The position numbers and the translations under genes are program-made. A model generated the notes under the pieces. The model was not told the DNA's origin. It was given only the letters and a program-made list of their open reading frames with translations, and did no database searches. Shown one piece after another: positions 1 through 7,588 of a DNA stretch of 15,237 bases (positions within the stretch are counted from its first letter, which is position 1; every line of letters begins with the position of its first letter). Source of the stretch: Rhodococcus sp. IITR03 (GTDB lineage Bacteria > Actinomycetota > Actinomycetes > Mycobacteriales > Mycobacteriaceae); contig LATQ01000211.1 of assembly GCA_001017865.1 (NCBI GenBank), forward strand, positions 1-15,237. The letters are read 5' to 3'.

Positions 1-288
1 CGGTCTGCTCGCACGCGTGGACGGAGGCCGGCCTGCTTCTCGGCGAGACCGCGTCGCCGATCGCGAGGGTCCGGTGCCGGGACGTACGCACAGCACCTCG
101 ACTCCCCCACCCTCGTAGCGCTTGCCGATCAGAAGACCCTGGTCCGTCGCCCCGCCGGCGGCCGGCGCCGCATCGGCGGACATCGGTTCTCCTCCGCACA
201 GCAGGGGTCCGGTCACCGTGCCGTCGACTCGGACGACCACGACTTCGGCACCGCACACGGGGCTCTTGAGACGTTCTCCGACCTTCAT
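1..288 (-). CDS. Small conserved-looking hypothetical protein, 3' end cut by window edge and probably frameshifted
   Basis: The ATG at 288 follows an AGAGG ribosome-binding sequence about 8 nt upstream. The frame is open to the window edge (96 codons). It begins MKVGERLKSPVCGAEVVVVR and continues with LLCGGEPM, GLLIGKRYEGGG and VEVLCVRPGTG. From memory this resembles a short (about 90 aa) uncharacterised actinobacterial family with a CGG-P-M motif and a GKRY...LLC/VLC motif; no function is known to me. After GTG the protein becomes arginine-rich. More plausible continuations, TLAIGDA and then LAEKQAG, lie in the other two frames at about positions 75-50, so two small indels are likely. It lies 97 bp downstream of the solute-binding protein on the same strand and may be co-transcribed with it. 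Recognition is moderate and function unknown. Confidence 0.55.
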   Translation of the reverse strand, partial: MKVGERLKSPVCGAEVVVVRVDGTVTGPLLCGGEPMSADAAPAAGGATDQGLLIGKRYEGGGVEVLCVRPGTGPSRSATRSRREAGRPPSTRASRP

Positions 289-385
289 GTTTCTTTCCTC
301 TCGTGTCCGGGACCGGTTCGGGTCTCCGGAAGGTTCGTCGGGCACCGGAGGTGGCGCTGCCGACGGCGGCGGGTATTGGTGGGTT

Positions 386-1447
386 CTACTGGCTGGAGCC
401 GAACAACTGCGCGAACTCGGCGCGGAAGGCCTCGGTCTCGTCGGCGGTGACGATCCGGCTGTTGACCCAGATGTCGTCCGCGGACGTCGCGGCCGTGGTG
501 ATGTCGGGCAGCACGGAGCCGGCGCGGTCGGCGACGGCTTCCTGACCGGCCTTGGTCACCAGGAAGTTCGCGAACAACTGTGCGGCATTGGGGTGCGGTG
601 CGGTCGCCGGGACCCCGGTGAGGAAGGGTGCCCCGAAGACCGGCGAGGGCAGACCGGAGTCGACCGGAGCACCGGCTTCCTTCTCCGCGGTGAGCGGCAT
701 GGTGTAGATGGCCGCGGCAATCTCACCGGAGGTCAGTGCCTGGGCCATCGCCTGGGCGCCCGGATAGGTGCGGGGCTTCTGACCGGCGAGCTTCTCGACG
801 TAGTCGGGTGAGACCGTGTCCCCCAGGAAATCGTAGAAGTCCACGATGGCGGACGACACCGGCAGCATCACGCCGATCTTCCCGTCCGCGAGGGAGGGGT
901 CGAGCAGGTCCTCGTATCCGTCGACGCCGTCCGGTACCCGGGAGGTGTTCCAGCCGTAGGTGAGGACCGCGGCCGACGAAAGGAAGATCCGGTCGTCGTC
1001 CCGCAGGAACTTCTCGCGGTCGAACTCGGCGGCGTCGAAGGCGGGGCCGGTGACCGGGACGAAGTAGTCCTCGGCCAGCCGCGTGTCCACCCAGGGCCGG
1101 GAGGCGGTGGCGATGACATCGGCCGTGTGGCGACCGGTTTCCGCCTCCGCAGCCAGCTTGGTCTGGAGGTTGGCGTCGTTGTCGCGGACGATCTCCACCC
1201 CGATGCCGTACACCGACTCGAATCGGGCCGCGAGTTCCTGGAGGTTGTCCGTCGGTTGCCCGGTGAGATAGGTGACCGAGCCTTCCTCCTTCGCGGCCTC
1301 GATGAGTTCCTCCCAGGCGCTGTCCCCGGCCGGACCGAGATCCTCCGCGGACACCTCCGTGGTACCGGACCCGCACGCAGCAGCAGCGAACGTCACTGCA
1401 GAGATGCCGATTCCGGCAAGCGAGCGACGAAGCGACGGAAATCTCAT
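386..1447 (-). CDS. ABC transporter extracellular solute-binding lipoprotein (Fe3+/spermidine-type family)
   Basis: This 353-aa protein reads through with no frame problem. The ATG at 1447 is preferred over the open upstream extension because it begins a typical lipoprotein signal (MRFPSLRRSLAG, hydrophobic core, then AAAAC with Cys25 as the lipidation site) and has AAAGG about 7 nt upstream. The mature protein fits family-1/6 solute-binding proteins: EGSVTYLTGQPTDN near the N-terminus, FESVYGIGVEIV, then DVIATASRPWV, and a C-terminal ATAPHPNAAQLFANFLVTKAGQEA typical of the AfuA/FutA-like group. Its expected role is capture of a ligand outside the membrane and delivery to an ABC permease. No permease or ATPase gene lies in this window, so either they are elsewhere or the protein works as an orphan receptor. 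It sits 82 bp downstream of an acyl-CoA dehydrogenase, which suggests an organic-acid ligand rather than iron, but this is inference. Confidence 0.87.
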   Translation of the reverse strand: MRFPSLRRSLAGIGISAVTFAAAACGSGTTEVSAEDLGPAGDSAWEELIEAAKEEGSVTYLTGQPTDNLQELAARFESVYGIGVEIVRDNDANLQTKLAAEAETGRHTADVIATASRPWVDTRLAEDYFVPVTGPAFDAAEFDREKFLRDDDRIFLSSAAVLTYGWNTSRVPDGVDGYEDLLDPSLADGKIGVMLPVSSAIVDFYDFLGDTVSPDYVEKLAGQKPRTYPGAQAMAQALTSGEIAAAIYTMPLTAEKEAGAPVDSGLPSPVFGAPFLTGVPATAPHPNAAQLFANFLVTKAGQEAVADRAGSVLPDITTAATSADDIWVNSRIVTADETEAFRAEFAQLFGSSQ

Positions 1448-1529
1448 GGCAGACCTTTCGATTTTCTGAAGAGTCGAGCGACCATGCGCCGGGGGACGCA
1501 AGGGCGATGCGGTGGGACGGCCGGGATGC

Positions 1530-2783
1530 TCAGCTTCCGGAAGCGACCCGACCGTGGACGCGATGTCGCGCCTCGCGCCAGGTCAGGCCACGGTCTGCCC
1601 GAGCCTCCGCGGGGAGCCCGAGAAGTCGTTCCGCGACGATGTTGCGCTGGATCTGATCCGACCCGCCGGCGATGCTGTAACCGGGGGCGCCGAGAACGTG
1701 CGCATTCCATTCGTAGGTACCGGGAATGCCTGTGTCGGCGATGAGGTTGCGTCCCAAGACCGTTCGTGCTGCGTCGGAGACCGCGGCGAGCTTGTCGACC
1801 CATTGGATCTTGCGGACGGATCCGATCGCCGAGGGCGCGGCCCCGCCGTCGCGGGCCTGACGGTCCCGCAGCAGGTCCACCGCGGCGAGTTGCTGGCGCA
1901 GGTACACCCGGGCCAGTTGCTCGCGCACACGCGGGTCCTCGTCGCGCCCGAGGCGCCGGGCCGTGGCCACGAGTTGATCGAACTGCCCGCCGACATTCGC
2001 GGTATTGGAGCCGCCTTCGCGTTCGAAGGCGAGTGTGGTCAGAGCGACGGACCACCCCTTGCCCACCTCCCCGAGACGAAGACTGTCGGGGATGCGGACC
2101 CGGTCGAGGAAGACCTCGTTGAAGCTGCTGCCCCCGGACATCTGCCGGATCGGGCGGATCTCGACACCGGGAGCGTCGAGAGGGATCAGGAATGCGGTCA
2201 TGCCCTGATGCTTGGGCTGGTCGGGATCGGTGCGGGCGATGAGTTCGCCCCATTCGGCGAACTGCGCTCCCGACGTCCAGACCTTCTGCCCCGAGACGAT
2301 CCAGTCATCACCGTCCCGGACCGCGCGTGTTCCGAGATTTGCGAGGTCGGAGCCGGCATCGGGCTCGGAGAACAGTTGGCAGGCAAGCAGTTCGCCACGA
2401 AGCATCCGTGGCAGGAACTGCTGCTTCTGCTCGTCGGTACCGAGGAGCCTGATGGTGGGGGCGATGAGGTGCAGGGTGACCGAGACGAGCTCGTGCGGCG
2501 GGAGCGGGCACAGTTCGTTCTCGATGCGCGCGAAGGCTTCCGCGACATCGGTTCCGGTCTCCGTGCCGCCGTATTCGCTCGGCCATCCGAGCGCACCGTA
2601 GCCGGCGTCGAACTTCTCGCGCTGCCAGGTGCGGTGGCGGTCGAGGAGCGCCCGCTCCTCGTCTTCGGGGAGATCGTGGAAGACCGAGACGTCGTACTCG
2701 TCGTCGCGGACGGTGAACGACAGTCGGGCCAGGGTGTCGGTCATCCAGGTGCGGGCGCGGGTCTCGAATTCCGAGAGGGACAT
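1530..2783 (-). CDS. Acyl-CoA dehydrogenase (ACAD 1)
   Basis: Intact 417-aa FAD-dependent acyl-CoA dehydrogenase, close to the usual 380-420 aa. ATG 2783 has GGAG 5 nt upstream. Landmarks: GYGALGWPSEYGG at about 61-73, the central-domain FSEPDAGSD at 138-146, QKVWTSGA at 166-173, and the C-terminal FAD-contact motif GGSDQIQRNIVAERLLGLP at 373-391. Family knowledge: it introduces an alpha-beta double bond in an acyl-CoA and passes electrons to ETF. The MCAD-type catalytic glutamate, just before the G-T/S motif, is replaced by Ala-Gly here, so the base must be elsewhere if the enzyme is active, as in other ACAD subfamilies. Amidohydrolase and CoA-transferase genes lie upstream, with a 240-bp gap that holds a hairpin and a candidate operator, so this gene probably heads its own transcript with the solute-binding protein. 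The substrate is unknown. Confidence 0.92.
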   Translation of the reverse strand: MSLSEFETRARTWMTDTLARLSFTVRDDEYDVSVFHDLPEDEERALLDRHRTWQREKFDAGYGALGWPSEYGGTETGTDVAEAFARIENELCPLPPHELVSVTLHLIAPTIRLLGTDEQKQQFLPRMLRGELLACQLFSEPDAGSDLANLGTRAVRDGDDWIVSGQKVWTSGAQFAEWGELIARTDPDQPKHQGMTAFLIPLDAPGVEIRPIRQMSGGSSFNEVFLDRVRIPDSLRLGEVGKGWSVALTTLAFEREGGSNTANVGGQFDQLVATARRLGRDEDPRVREQLARVYLRQQLAAVDLLRDRQARDGGAAPSAIGSVRKIQWVDKLAAVSDAARTVLGRNLIADTGIPGTYEWNAHVLGAPGYSIAGGSDQIQRNIVAERLLGLPAEARADRGLTWREARHRVHGRVASGS

Positions 2784-2879
2784 GAATACTCCACTGGCTG
2801 AGATCGTCCGGGTGGGGCGATCGGGCTGTTGGTCGGTCCGCGGCCGGTGGCAGAAGCTACCCGCTCGGCATCCATTAGG

Positions 2880-2893
2880 AACATACGCATATT
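2880..2893. promoter_or_regulatory. Candidate operator site 1 (AAYAT-N4-ATRTT inverted repeat)
   Basis: The plus strand reads AACAT ACGC ATATT in an AT-rich island within otherwise GC-rich DNA, 97 bp upstream of the ACAD 1 start. The arms match at four of five positions. It is 12/14 identical to site 2 at 6559-6572. It is one of four similar inverted repeats in this window, each upstream of a catabolic gene. The binding protein is not known; the GntR regulator at 6671 is the nearest candidate. Confidence 0.5.
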
Positions 2894-2974
2894 AACGGAG
2901 ATTTAGGTCACAGTCCAGTGATGCGAGAGATGCGTGTCACCCCGCCGGAGGACCGGGACCGGCCGCGAACCGCC

Positions 2975-3008
2975 GGTGCCGGTCCGCTCAAAGGTATGGA
3001 CCGGCACC
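2975..3008 (-). terminator. Stem-loop downstream of the amidohydrolase gene
   Basis: A perfect 11-bp inverted repeat, GGTGCCGGTCC (2975-2985) and GGACCGGCACC (2998-3008), with a 12-nt loop begins 16 nt after the amidohydrolase stop codon. No T-run follows on the minus strand, so it may act as a non-canonical terminator or an mRNA 3'-end stabiliser. It separates the amidohydrolase from ACAD 1, which has its own AT-rich promoter region. Confidence 0.5.
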
Positions 3009-3023
3009 TGGTACTCGAGGACG

Positions 3024-4192
3024 TCAGTCCAGGTTGTAGAGCGCGGCAGCGTTGTCGTGCAGGATCTTTCGCGCGTCCGCCTCGGAGAGATGCGCGAAGT
3101 TGCGACGCAGGTAGTCGTCCGGCCGCACGGCATCGCTCGCCGGTCCCGGGGACATCGAGGTCGGGTGCGGGTAGTCCGTCTCGTAGAGCACGTTGTCGGC
3201 ACCGAGCTGCTCGATCGCGCTGCGCGCCGAATCCTGCTCGAACCAGAAGCAGCCGTAGATCTGCCGCTTGAAGTACTCGCTGGCAGAAGCTCGTAGTTCG
3301 GGTGCTCCTTGTGCACGCCACTGTTCCGCCACTGCCAGTCCATGCCTTCGAGCGCGAACGGCATCCAGCCGATACCCGACTCCACGGAGACGAACTTCAG
3401 CTCGGGGAACCGGTCGCAGATGCCACCGAAGATGAGCTGCGAGATCGTGCGGGCATTGTCCATGAAGAACGAAATGCCCATCATGCCGTAGTTGGCCGCC
3501 ACACCGTTGCTCTCGTGCCCGAAGCCGCTCAGATCGACCTCGCCCGAGGCGATGTGGAAGTTGATCGGCAGCTTCTTCTCCTGCGCGGAGGCCCACAGCC
3601 GGTCCCAGTACGGGTCGGTCAGTACCGGCAATCCGAATGCGGCCGGGTTCTGCGTGAACACCAGGCCCTTGTGCCCGGCAGCCGCGACCCGCTCGACCTC
3701 GGCGATGGTCGCCTCCATGTCCCAGAAGGGCAGGATGCCCACCGGGACGTAGCGGCCGGGTGCGAACTGAGCCCATTCGGTGAGGTAGTCGTTGTAGGCG
3801 CGGACACACTCGAGCTGCAGATCGTTGGATCCGTTGGACTGCAGTGTCTTCTGACTGAAGACCGCGACGTTCGGGTACAGGATCTGTGCGTGGATGCCGT
3901 AATCGTCCATCAGCGCCAGACGCTTGGCGGGATCCCACGAACGCGGATCGGTGTCGGCGAAGCGCGGCGGGCAGCTCGGTGGGTATTCGTGCCAGCCGGC
4001 CATCGCGGGCGCACCGACGGCGCTCATGCGGGTACCGGAGACGAACCACGCCTCGTCGCCGCGCTGTTCGTCCCACCGCACGTGGGGAACGAGATCGCCC
4101 CACTTCTTCGACATCCGGGACGTCCACAGGTCCGGCGGTTCGACGACATGGGTATCGGTATCGATGATCTTGATATCGCGAAGGTCGTACAC
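3024..4192 (-). CDS. Amidohydrolase-superfamily metal-dependent hydrolase or decarboxylase (one frameshift)
   Basis: Amidohydrolase_2 (ACMSD-like TIM-barrel) family, about 390 aa after frame repair. I choose GTG 4192 because a near-perfect AAGGAGGA lies 6 nt upstream. Metal-site landmarks: IIDTDTHVVEP (Asp11, Asp13, His15), INFHIASGE (His213), VSVESGIGWMPF (Glu271 region) and YETDYPHP (Asp340). The family includes hydrolases and non-oxidative decarboxylases such as ACMSD and gamma-resorcylate decarboxylase, so it may decarboxylate or hydrolyse an aromatic or cyclic intermediate; the exact reaction is not readable. One base is missing near 3281-3284: HPNYELLP runs into a wrong frame there, while SEYFKRQIYGCFWFEQ and the rest, ending AAALYNLD, lie in the next frame. 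It is 111 bp downstream of the CoA-transferase and likely in its operon. An uncorrected reading would extend falsely to 2903. Confidence 0.85.
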
Positions 4193-4303
4193 GAGAACTC
4201 CTCCTTGTGGAGATCGGGAAGTGGAAATTCGGGTGCGCACGTGCGCGGAAGGGCGGCGACGTCCGGTCGCAGCGAGAAGGTTCTGCGATTGCCTGAAAGA
4301 GGC

Positions 4304-5520
4304 CTACTTGATCGCGCCGGCGATCTTGAGTTCGACGATGCGGTCCCAGTCCAGACCGTGCTCGAGCAGCACCTCGTCGGTGTGCTCGCCGTGATGCGGG
4401 GCTCGCGTCAGTGTCGGGGCCTCCCCGCCGAAGGAGGTCGGTGCCGTCACCATGTCCAGGGTCCGCCCGTCCTCGTATTCGACGGTGCGGACGAAGCCGT
4501 TCGCCAGGGCCTGCGGATCGGACAGCACGTCGATCGGCTTGCGGAAGACATCCCACTGCCCTTCCTGCTTGCCCAGGATGTCGGTCCACTCCGCGAGAGT
4601 GCGCTGCTCGAAGATCTCCGTCAGGATCGCCGTGCACTCACGGGAATTGCGGGCGCGGTCCTCGAAGGTCGCGAACCGCGGGTCGTCGATCAGGTGGGAC
4701 AGGCCGATCGCCTCGCACAGACCGGGCCAGAACTTCTGGCTCTGCAGCAGCGCGAGATGGATGTAGCGCCCGTCGCTGGTGCGGTAGATGTTGGAGACGG
4801 GATTGACCGGGTTGTGGCGGTCGGGATACGGCAACTCGTCGGTACCGACCATCTGGCAGCCCGCAATCGTCGCCTGCATCGCCCAGGCACCGACCGAGAA
4901 CAGCGACGTGTCGACGACGATCCCCTCACCGGTGCGTTCGCGGTGGAGCAGACCCGCCGCGATACCGCCGGCCAGGGCCATACCGCTCTGGGAGTCACCG
5001 AAGGCCGGACCGGGCATGTTGGCGGGCCAGTCCAGATCGTCCGGGGCGATGGATCCGGCAGCACCAGAGCGCGCCCAGTAGGTGATGCCGTCGAAACCAC
5101 CCTTGTCGCTGTCCGGGCCGGCGACGCCTGAGCGGTGCCGCGGGCATACACGATCCGCGGATTGCGTGCGAAGATGTCGTCGACGTCGATACCCAGCTTG
5201 GCGCGCGCGTCCGGCAGGAAGTTCGTCATGAAGACGTCGGCGGATTCGACGAGCTTCATGAGCACCTCGCGCCCTCGGGGTGGGCGATGTCCAGTGCGAC
5301 GGCGCGCTTTCCGCGGTTGTTGATCTCGAACAGGCTCGCGAGGCCCGTCGACCTGGGCGGGGACGCCCCAGGCCGCGGTGGAGCGGGTGGGGTCGCCGAA
5401 ATCCGAGTGCTCGATCTTGACGACGTCGGCTCCCCAATCGGAGAGGATCGCGGCCGCCGAGGGGACGAACGCGTACAGCGCCACCTCTACGACCTTGATC
5501 CCGTTCATCACCGTGGTCAT
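4304..5520 (-). CDS. CaiB/BaiF-type (family III) CoA-transferase (three frameshifts)
   Basis: ATG 5520 follows AAGGAG 8 nt upstream. Repaired length is about 405 aa, normal for the family. N-terminal MNGIKVVEVALYAFVPSAAA and LSDWGADVVKIEH are the classic CaiB/formyl-CoA-transferase opening. ESADVFMTNFLPDARAKLGI and GGFDGITYWARSG follow; the Asp of the FDGI segment is the likely catalytic aspartate by comparison with GHDINYLALSG in alpha-methylacyl-CoA racemase. The C-terminus ends VELKIAGAIK. The frame changes near 5341 (extra base; LASLFEINNRGKRAVALDI lies in another frame), near 5271 (missing base before EVLMKL) and near 5130-5135 (missing base between ARGT and SGVAGPD). Role: activation of a carboxylic acid by CoA transfer from another acyl-CoA. 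It is the first gene after an AT-rich promoter region at 5640-5690 and is followed by the amidohydrolase. Confidence 0.88.
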
Positions 5521-5650
5521 CGAGTGTTCTCCTTCGTCGTCTCACGGCCACGAGAGGCCGCGTACAGCATGGGAAGTGAGCGCCGAGCGACTCCGTGAGA
5601 TGCGGGTCGGAAATTCGGCGGAAGCTCGAACGCGAGCTGAAAACACCGTA

Positions 5651-5664
5651 ACTATAGCAATGTT
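5651..5664. promoter_or_regulatory. Candidate operator site 2 (diverged AAYAT-N4-ATRTT repeat), CoA-transferase promoter region
   Basis: The plus strand reads ACTAT AGCA ATGTT, the weakest of the four sites (left arm degenerate). Over 19 bp it shares 14 positions with the region of site 4 at 8876-8889, including ATGTTTTG. It lies about 130 bp upstream of the CoA-transferase start in the AT-rich stretch 5640-5695. On the minus strand this stretch also holds TATAGT as a possible -10 element, with a weak TGTACA 16 nt upstream as a possible -35. No clear terminator for SDR 1 is seen in this gap. Confidence 0.4.
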
Positions 5665-5724
5665 TTGTGCGTTGTACATCACAATTTTTTCGAGAGGTCG
5701 CGAGGCGACGCCACGCAGGGCGGG

Positions 5725-6530
5725 TCAGTAGAGCGACTCACCCCCGTCCACCACGAGGTTCGTGCCGGTGACGAACGCCGAATCCGGACTCGCGAGATAC
5801 AGTGCGGCAGCGGCCATGTCCGCCGGGGTGCCGGCCCGGCCCATGGGGACCGTCGCGGCGCGCTCGTCGAACAGGTTGTTGCGGTCCTGGGCGAGAGGGG
5901 TCGCAGTGATGCCGGGCGACAGCGCGTTCACGCGCACTCCCGTGGGCGCGAGCTCGTAGGCGGCGAGGCGGACGAGCTGGTTCAGGCCCGCCTTCGAGGT
6001 GCCGTAGGGAACGAGCGAGGGCCGGGCACCGAGCGCGCGGATCGAGGAGACGACGACGATGGACCGGTTCTCGTCCACACACTCGACCATGGATCGCGCC
6101 GCCGCCTGCACACAGAGGAACGTCCCCGTCAGATTCAGGTCGATGCAGTCCTGCCATTGCCGCGGCGTGAGCTCGAGGAAGGGCACCACACTCCCACTCC
6201 CGGCATTGGCAACGAGTACATTGAGCGGCCCGTTCCGATCCTCCGCGGTCTCGAACATCGCGGCGATGGAGTCCGCGTCGCTGATGTCCGCGACGACGCC
6301 GGAGACCCGGTCCGCGGCCTGGCACCGCATCTGCAGTCTCTCGACCGCCGCGTCGAGCACTTCGGGCCGACGTGCCGCGAGGGAGACCGTCGCTCCGGCA
6401 TCGAGCAGACGCTCGGCGATGCCGTAGCCGATGCCCTCGCTCCCTCCGGTCACGAGGCGTGTTGCCCGACGAGAGCGCCCGTGCCAGTGTAGTTCGCAGA
6501 ATCTCCGGGTATACGTGTGTTCTGGGTCAT
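5725..6530 (-). CDS. Short-chain dehydrogenase/reductase (SDR 1), one frameshift near the N-terminus
   Basis: Classical SDR, about 268 aa after repair. Cofactor motif VTGGSEGIG, NAG motif in VLVANAGSG, catalytic Ser in VVVSSIRALG, and YGTSK (Tyr-x-x-x-Lys). The C-terminus FVTGTNLVVDGGESLY is standard. It should oxidise an alcohol or reduce a ketone with NAD(P)(H). A GTG at 6453 opens the intact frame but would remove the first beta-strand, so it is not a credible start. The ATG at 6530 begins MTQNTRIPGDSANYTG, which joins the main frame (RATRLVTGG) after one indel at about 6458-6482. No Shine-Dalgarno sequence precedes ATG 6530, but a TATACC element ends 7 nt upstream, which suits a leaderless transcript. 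It is divergent from the GntR gene, with a 140-bp gap. The start is less certain than the family. Confidence 0.83.
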
Positions 6531-6537
6531 AGAGAGT

Positions 6538-6543
6538 GGTATA
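6538..6543 (-). promoter_or_regulatory. Possible -10 element for leaderless SDR 1 transcript
   Basis: The minus strand reads TATACC here, 7 nt before ATG 6530, the spacing expected if transcription starts at the A of the ATG. No ribosome-binding sequence is visible before that ATG, and leaderless mRNAs are common in actinobacteria. The -35 region (TGTATG, 17 bp further upstream) is poor and overlaps the operator candidate at 6559-6572, which would allow repression by occlusion. Confidence 0.35.
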
Positions 6544-6558
6544 ACATCAACTAACCGA

Positions 6559-6572
6559 AACATACATATATT
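6559..6572. promoter_or_regulatory. Candidate operator site 3 in the divergent SDR 1/GntR promoter region
   Basis: The plus strand reads AACAT ACAT ATATT. The symmetry extends to GAAACAT-N4-ATATTTC (6557-6574), with six of seven arm positions matching, making this one of the two most symmetric copies. It lies between the divergent SDR 1 and GntR genes, the usual place for an autoregulatory operator. Confidence 0.55.
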
Positions 6573-6604
6573 TCTGGGTAGCCCTCAACACCGGGCTTCC
6601 TCCC

Positions 6605-6610
6605 TATACT
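6605..6610 (+). promoter_or_regulatory. Probable -10 element of the GntR regulator promoter
   Basis: TATACT matches the TATAAT consensus at five of six positions and lies 61 bp upstream of the regulator's ATG. No convincing -35 hexamer is seen at 16-18 bp spacing, which is frequent in actinobacterial or activator-dependent promoters. The candidate operator at 6559-6572 is about 33 bp upstream of it. Confidence 0.4.
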
Positions 6611-6670
6611 CGGCCGCACGCTCACCCCGCTCGGACGAGTGCGGGCCCCTGCAGAGACGACGAGGACACC

Positions 6671-7457
6671 ATGACCCGCAACTTCACGAGTTCGCAGTCG
6701 GACACCGCCGCGCGACGACGCGCGGTAGCCATGACTCGCACCGAGAAGGTCTCGCGCACAGTGCACGCATGGTCGCCAAGGAGATCGCCGACCGGCAGCT
6801 CGCTCCCGGTTCGGCCCTCGAAGCCGAGTCCGAGATGGCTCGCCGGTTCGGCGTCGGCCGCGCCTCCGTCCGCGAGGGGCTGCGACTGCTCGAGGCCCAG
6901 GGCCTGGTGACGGTCCGGCAGGGCCTCGGCGGTGGCCCCATCGTCTCCGAACCCACGGGGAGCGAATTCGGCGACACACTGTCGATGTACCTGCAGGCCA
7001 AAGGCGTTCGATTCCGGGAGGTCGCCGCGGCCGCACTGGAGATGGAGGGCCTCGCAGCCGCGATGCTCGCCGACCGTGTCGCTGCCGGCGAGGACGTCGA
7101 TCTCGATGCCTGGCCGGGAAACAGATCGTGCCTGAGATGACCGACGACGAGGTCGTCGACACCGCGGTCGGCTTCCACCAGACACTGCGGGAGATGTCCG
7201 GCAACTACGTGCTCACCCTCACCGGCTCGGCGCTCGCGCACATCTACACCTTCCGCATGCTCGAGGCACACCCCGACGTCTGGGACGACGAGGAACGCGA
7301 GGGCTTCGAAGGTCCGCACCAAGCGATCCACAATGCCATCGCCGCCGGGGACTCGGAACACGCCCGCCGCCTGGCCCGCGAACACATGCGTGAGGTCATC
7401 GATCGCCTCTCCGCTCTCAATCCCCGGATGCTGGACGAACGCGTGGACTGGCGCTGA
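6671..7457 (+). CDS. GntR-family transcriptional regulator, FCD (FadR-type) domain (two frameshifts)
   Basis: About 262 aa after repair; ATG 6671 follows GAGGA. The N-terminus MTRNFTSSQSDTAARRR leads to KVSRTV and then ARMVAKEIADRQLAPGSALE. The winged helix-turn-helix is clear: EMARRFGVGRASVREGLRLLEAQGLVTV. The C-terminal all-helical FCD domain shows GFHQTLREMSGN, FEGPHQAIHNAIAAGD and AREHMREVIDRL, with histidines at the usual metal/effector positions. Missing or extra bases lie near 6762 (before ARMVAKEI) and near 7108-7115 (before GKQIVPEMTDDEVVD). FadR-type regulators usually sense organic acids or acyl-CoAs and repress nearby catabolic genes. It is divergent from SDR 1, is followed at 131 bp by the MFS gene, and is the only regulator in the window, hence the best candidate for the shared inverted repeats. 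Confidence 0.88.
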
Positions 7458-7588
7458 GCCCTCCCCTTCGGCGACGACCTGCATTCGGGCATCCGCCCGC
7501 GACCTGAACATCGATCACCCACGGCCTGGCGTGCCCACGTGGCCGCCGGATCGCCGACGCAGGTCGCCGTACCGAACCGGAGCTCCGC

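Noticed and set aside
1512..2801. A 429-codon plus-strand open frame antisense to ACAD 1.
   Set aside because: It mirrors an intact acyl-CoA dehydrogenase, has no family resemblance and has no credible ribosome-binding site.
3302..5131. A 609-codon plus-strand open frame opposite the amidohydrolase and CoA-transferase.
   Set aside because: The product has no recognisable domain, and the opposite strand encodes clear enzyme families with catalytic motifs. Long antisense frames are expected at this GC content.
5271..5345. Programmed ribosomal frameshifting in the CoA-transferase and other genes.
   Set aside because: Shifts occur in almost every gene, in both directions, with no slippery heptamer or consistent downstream structure. 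Sequence error explains them more simply.
6508..6543. Two GGTATA hexamers (6508-6513 and 6538-6543) resembling NanR (GntR/FCD) operator repeats.
   Set aside because: NanR sites are close tandem repeats. These are 30 bp apart and one falls inside the SDR 1 coding region. The inverted repeat at 6559-6572 is the better operator candidate.
7458..7588. A possible small gene or regulatory RNA between the regulator and the MFS gene.
   Set aside because: I found no ORF with a start and ribosome-binding site, no strong hairpin and no AT-rich promoter-like stretch apart from the MFS ribosome-binding site.
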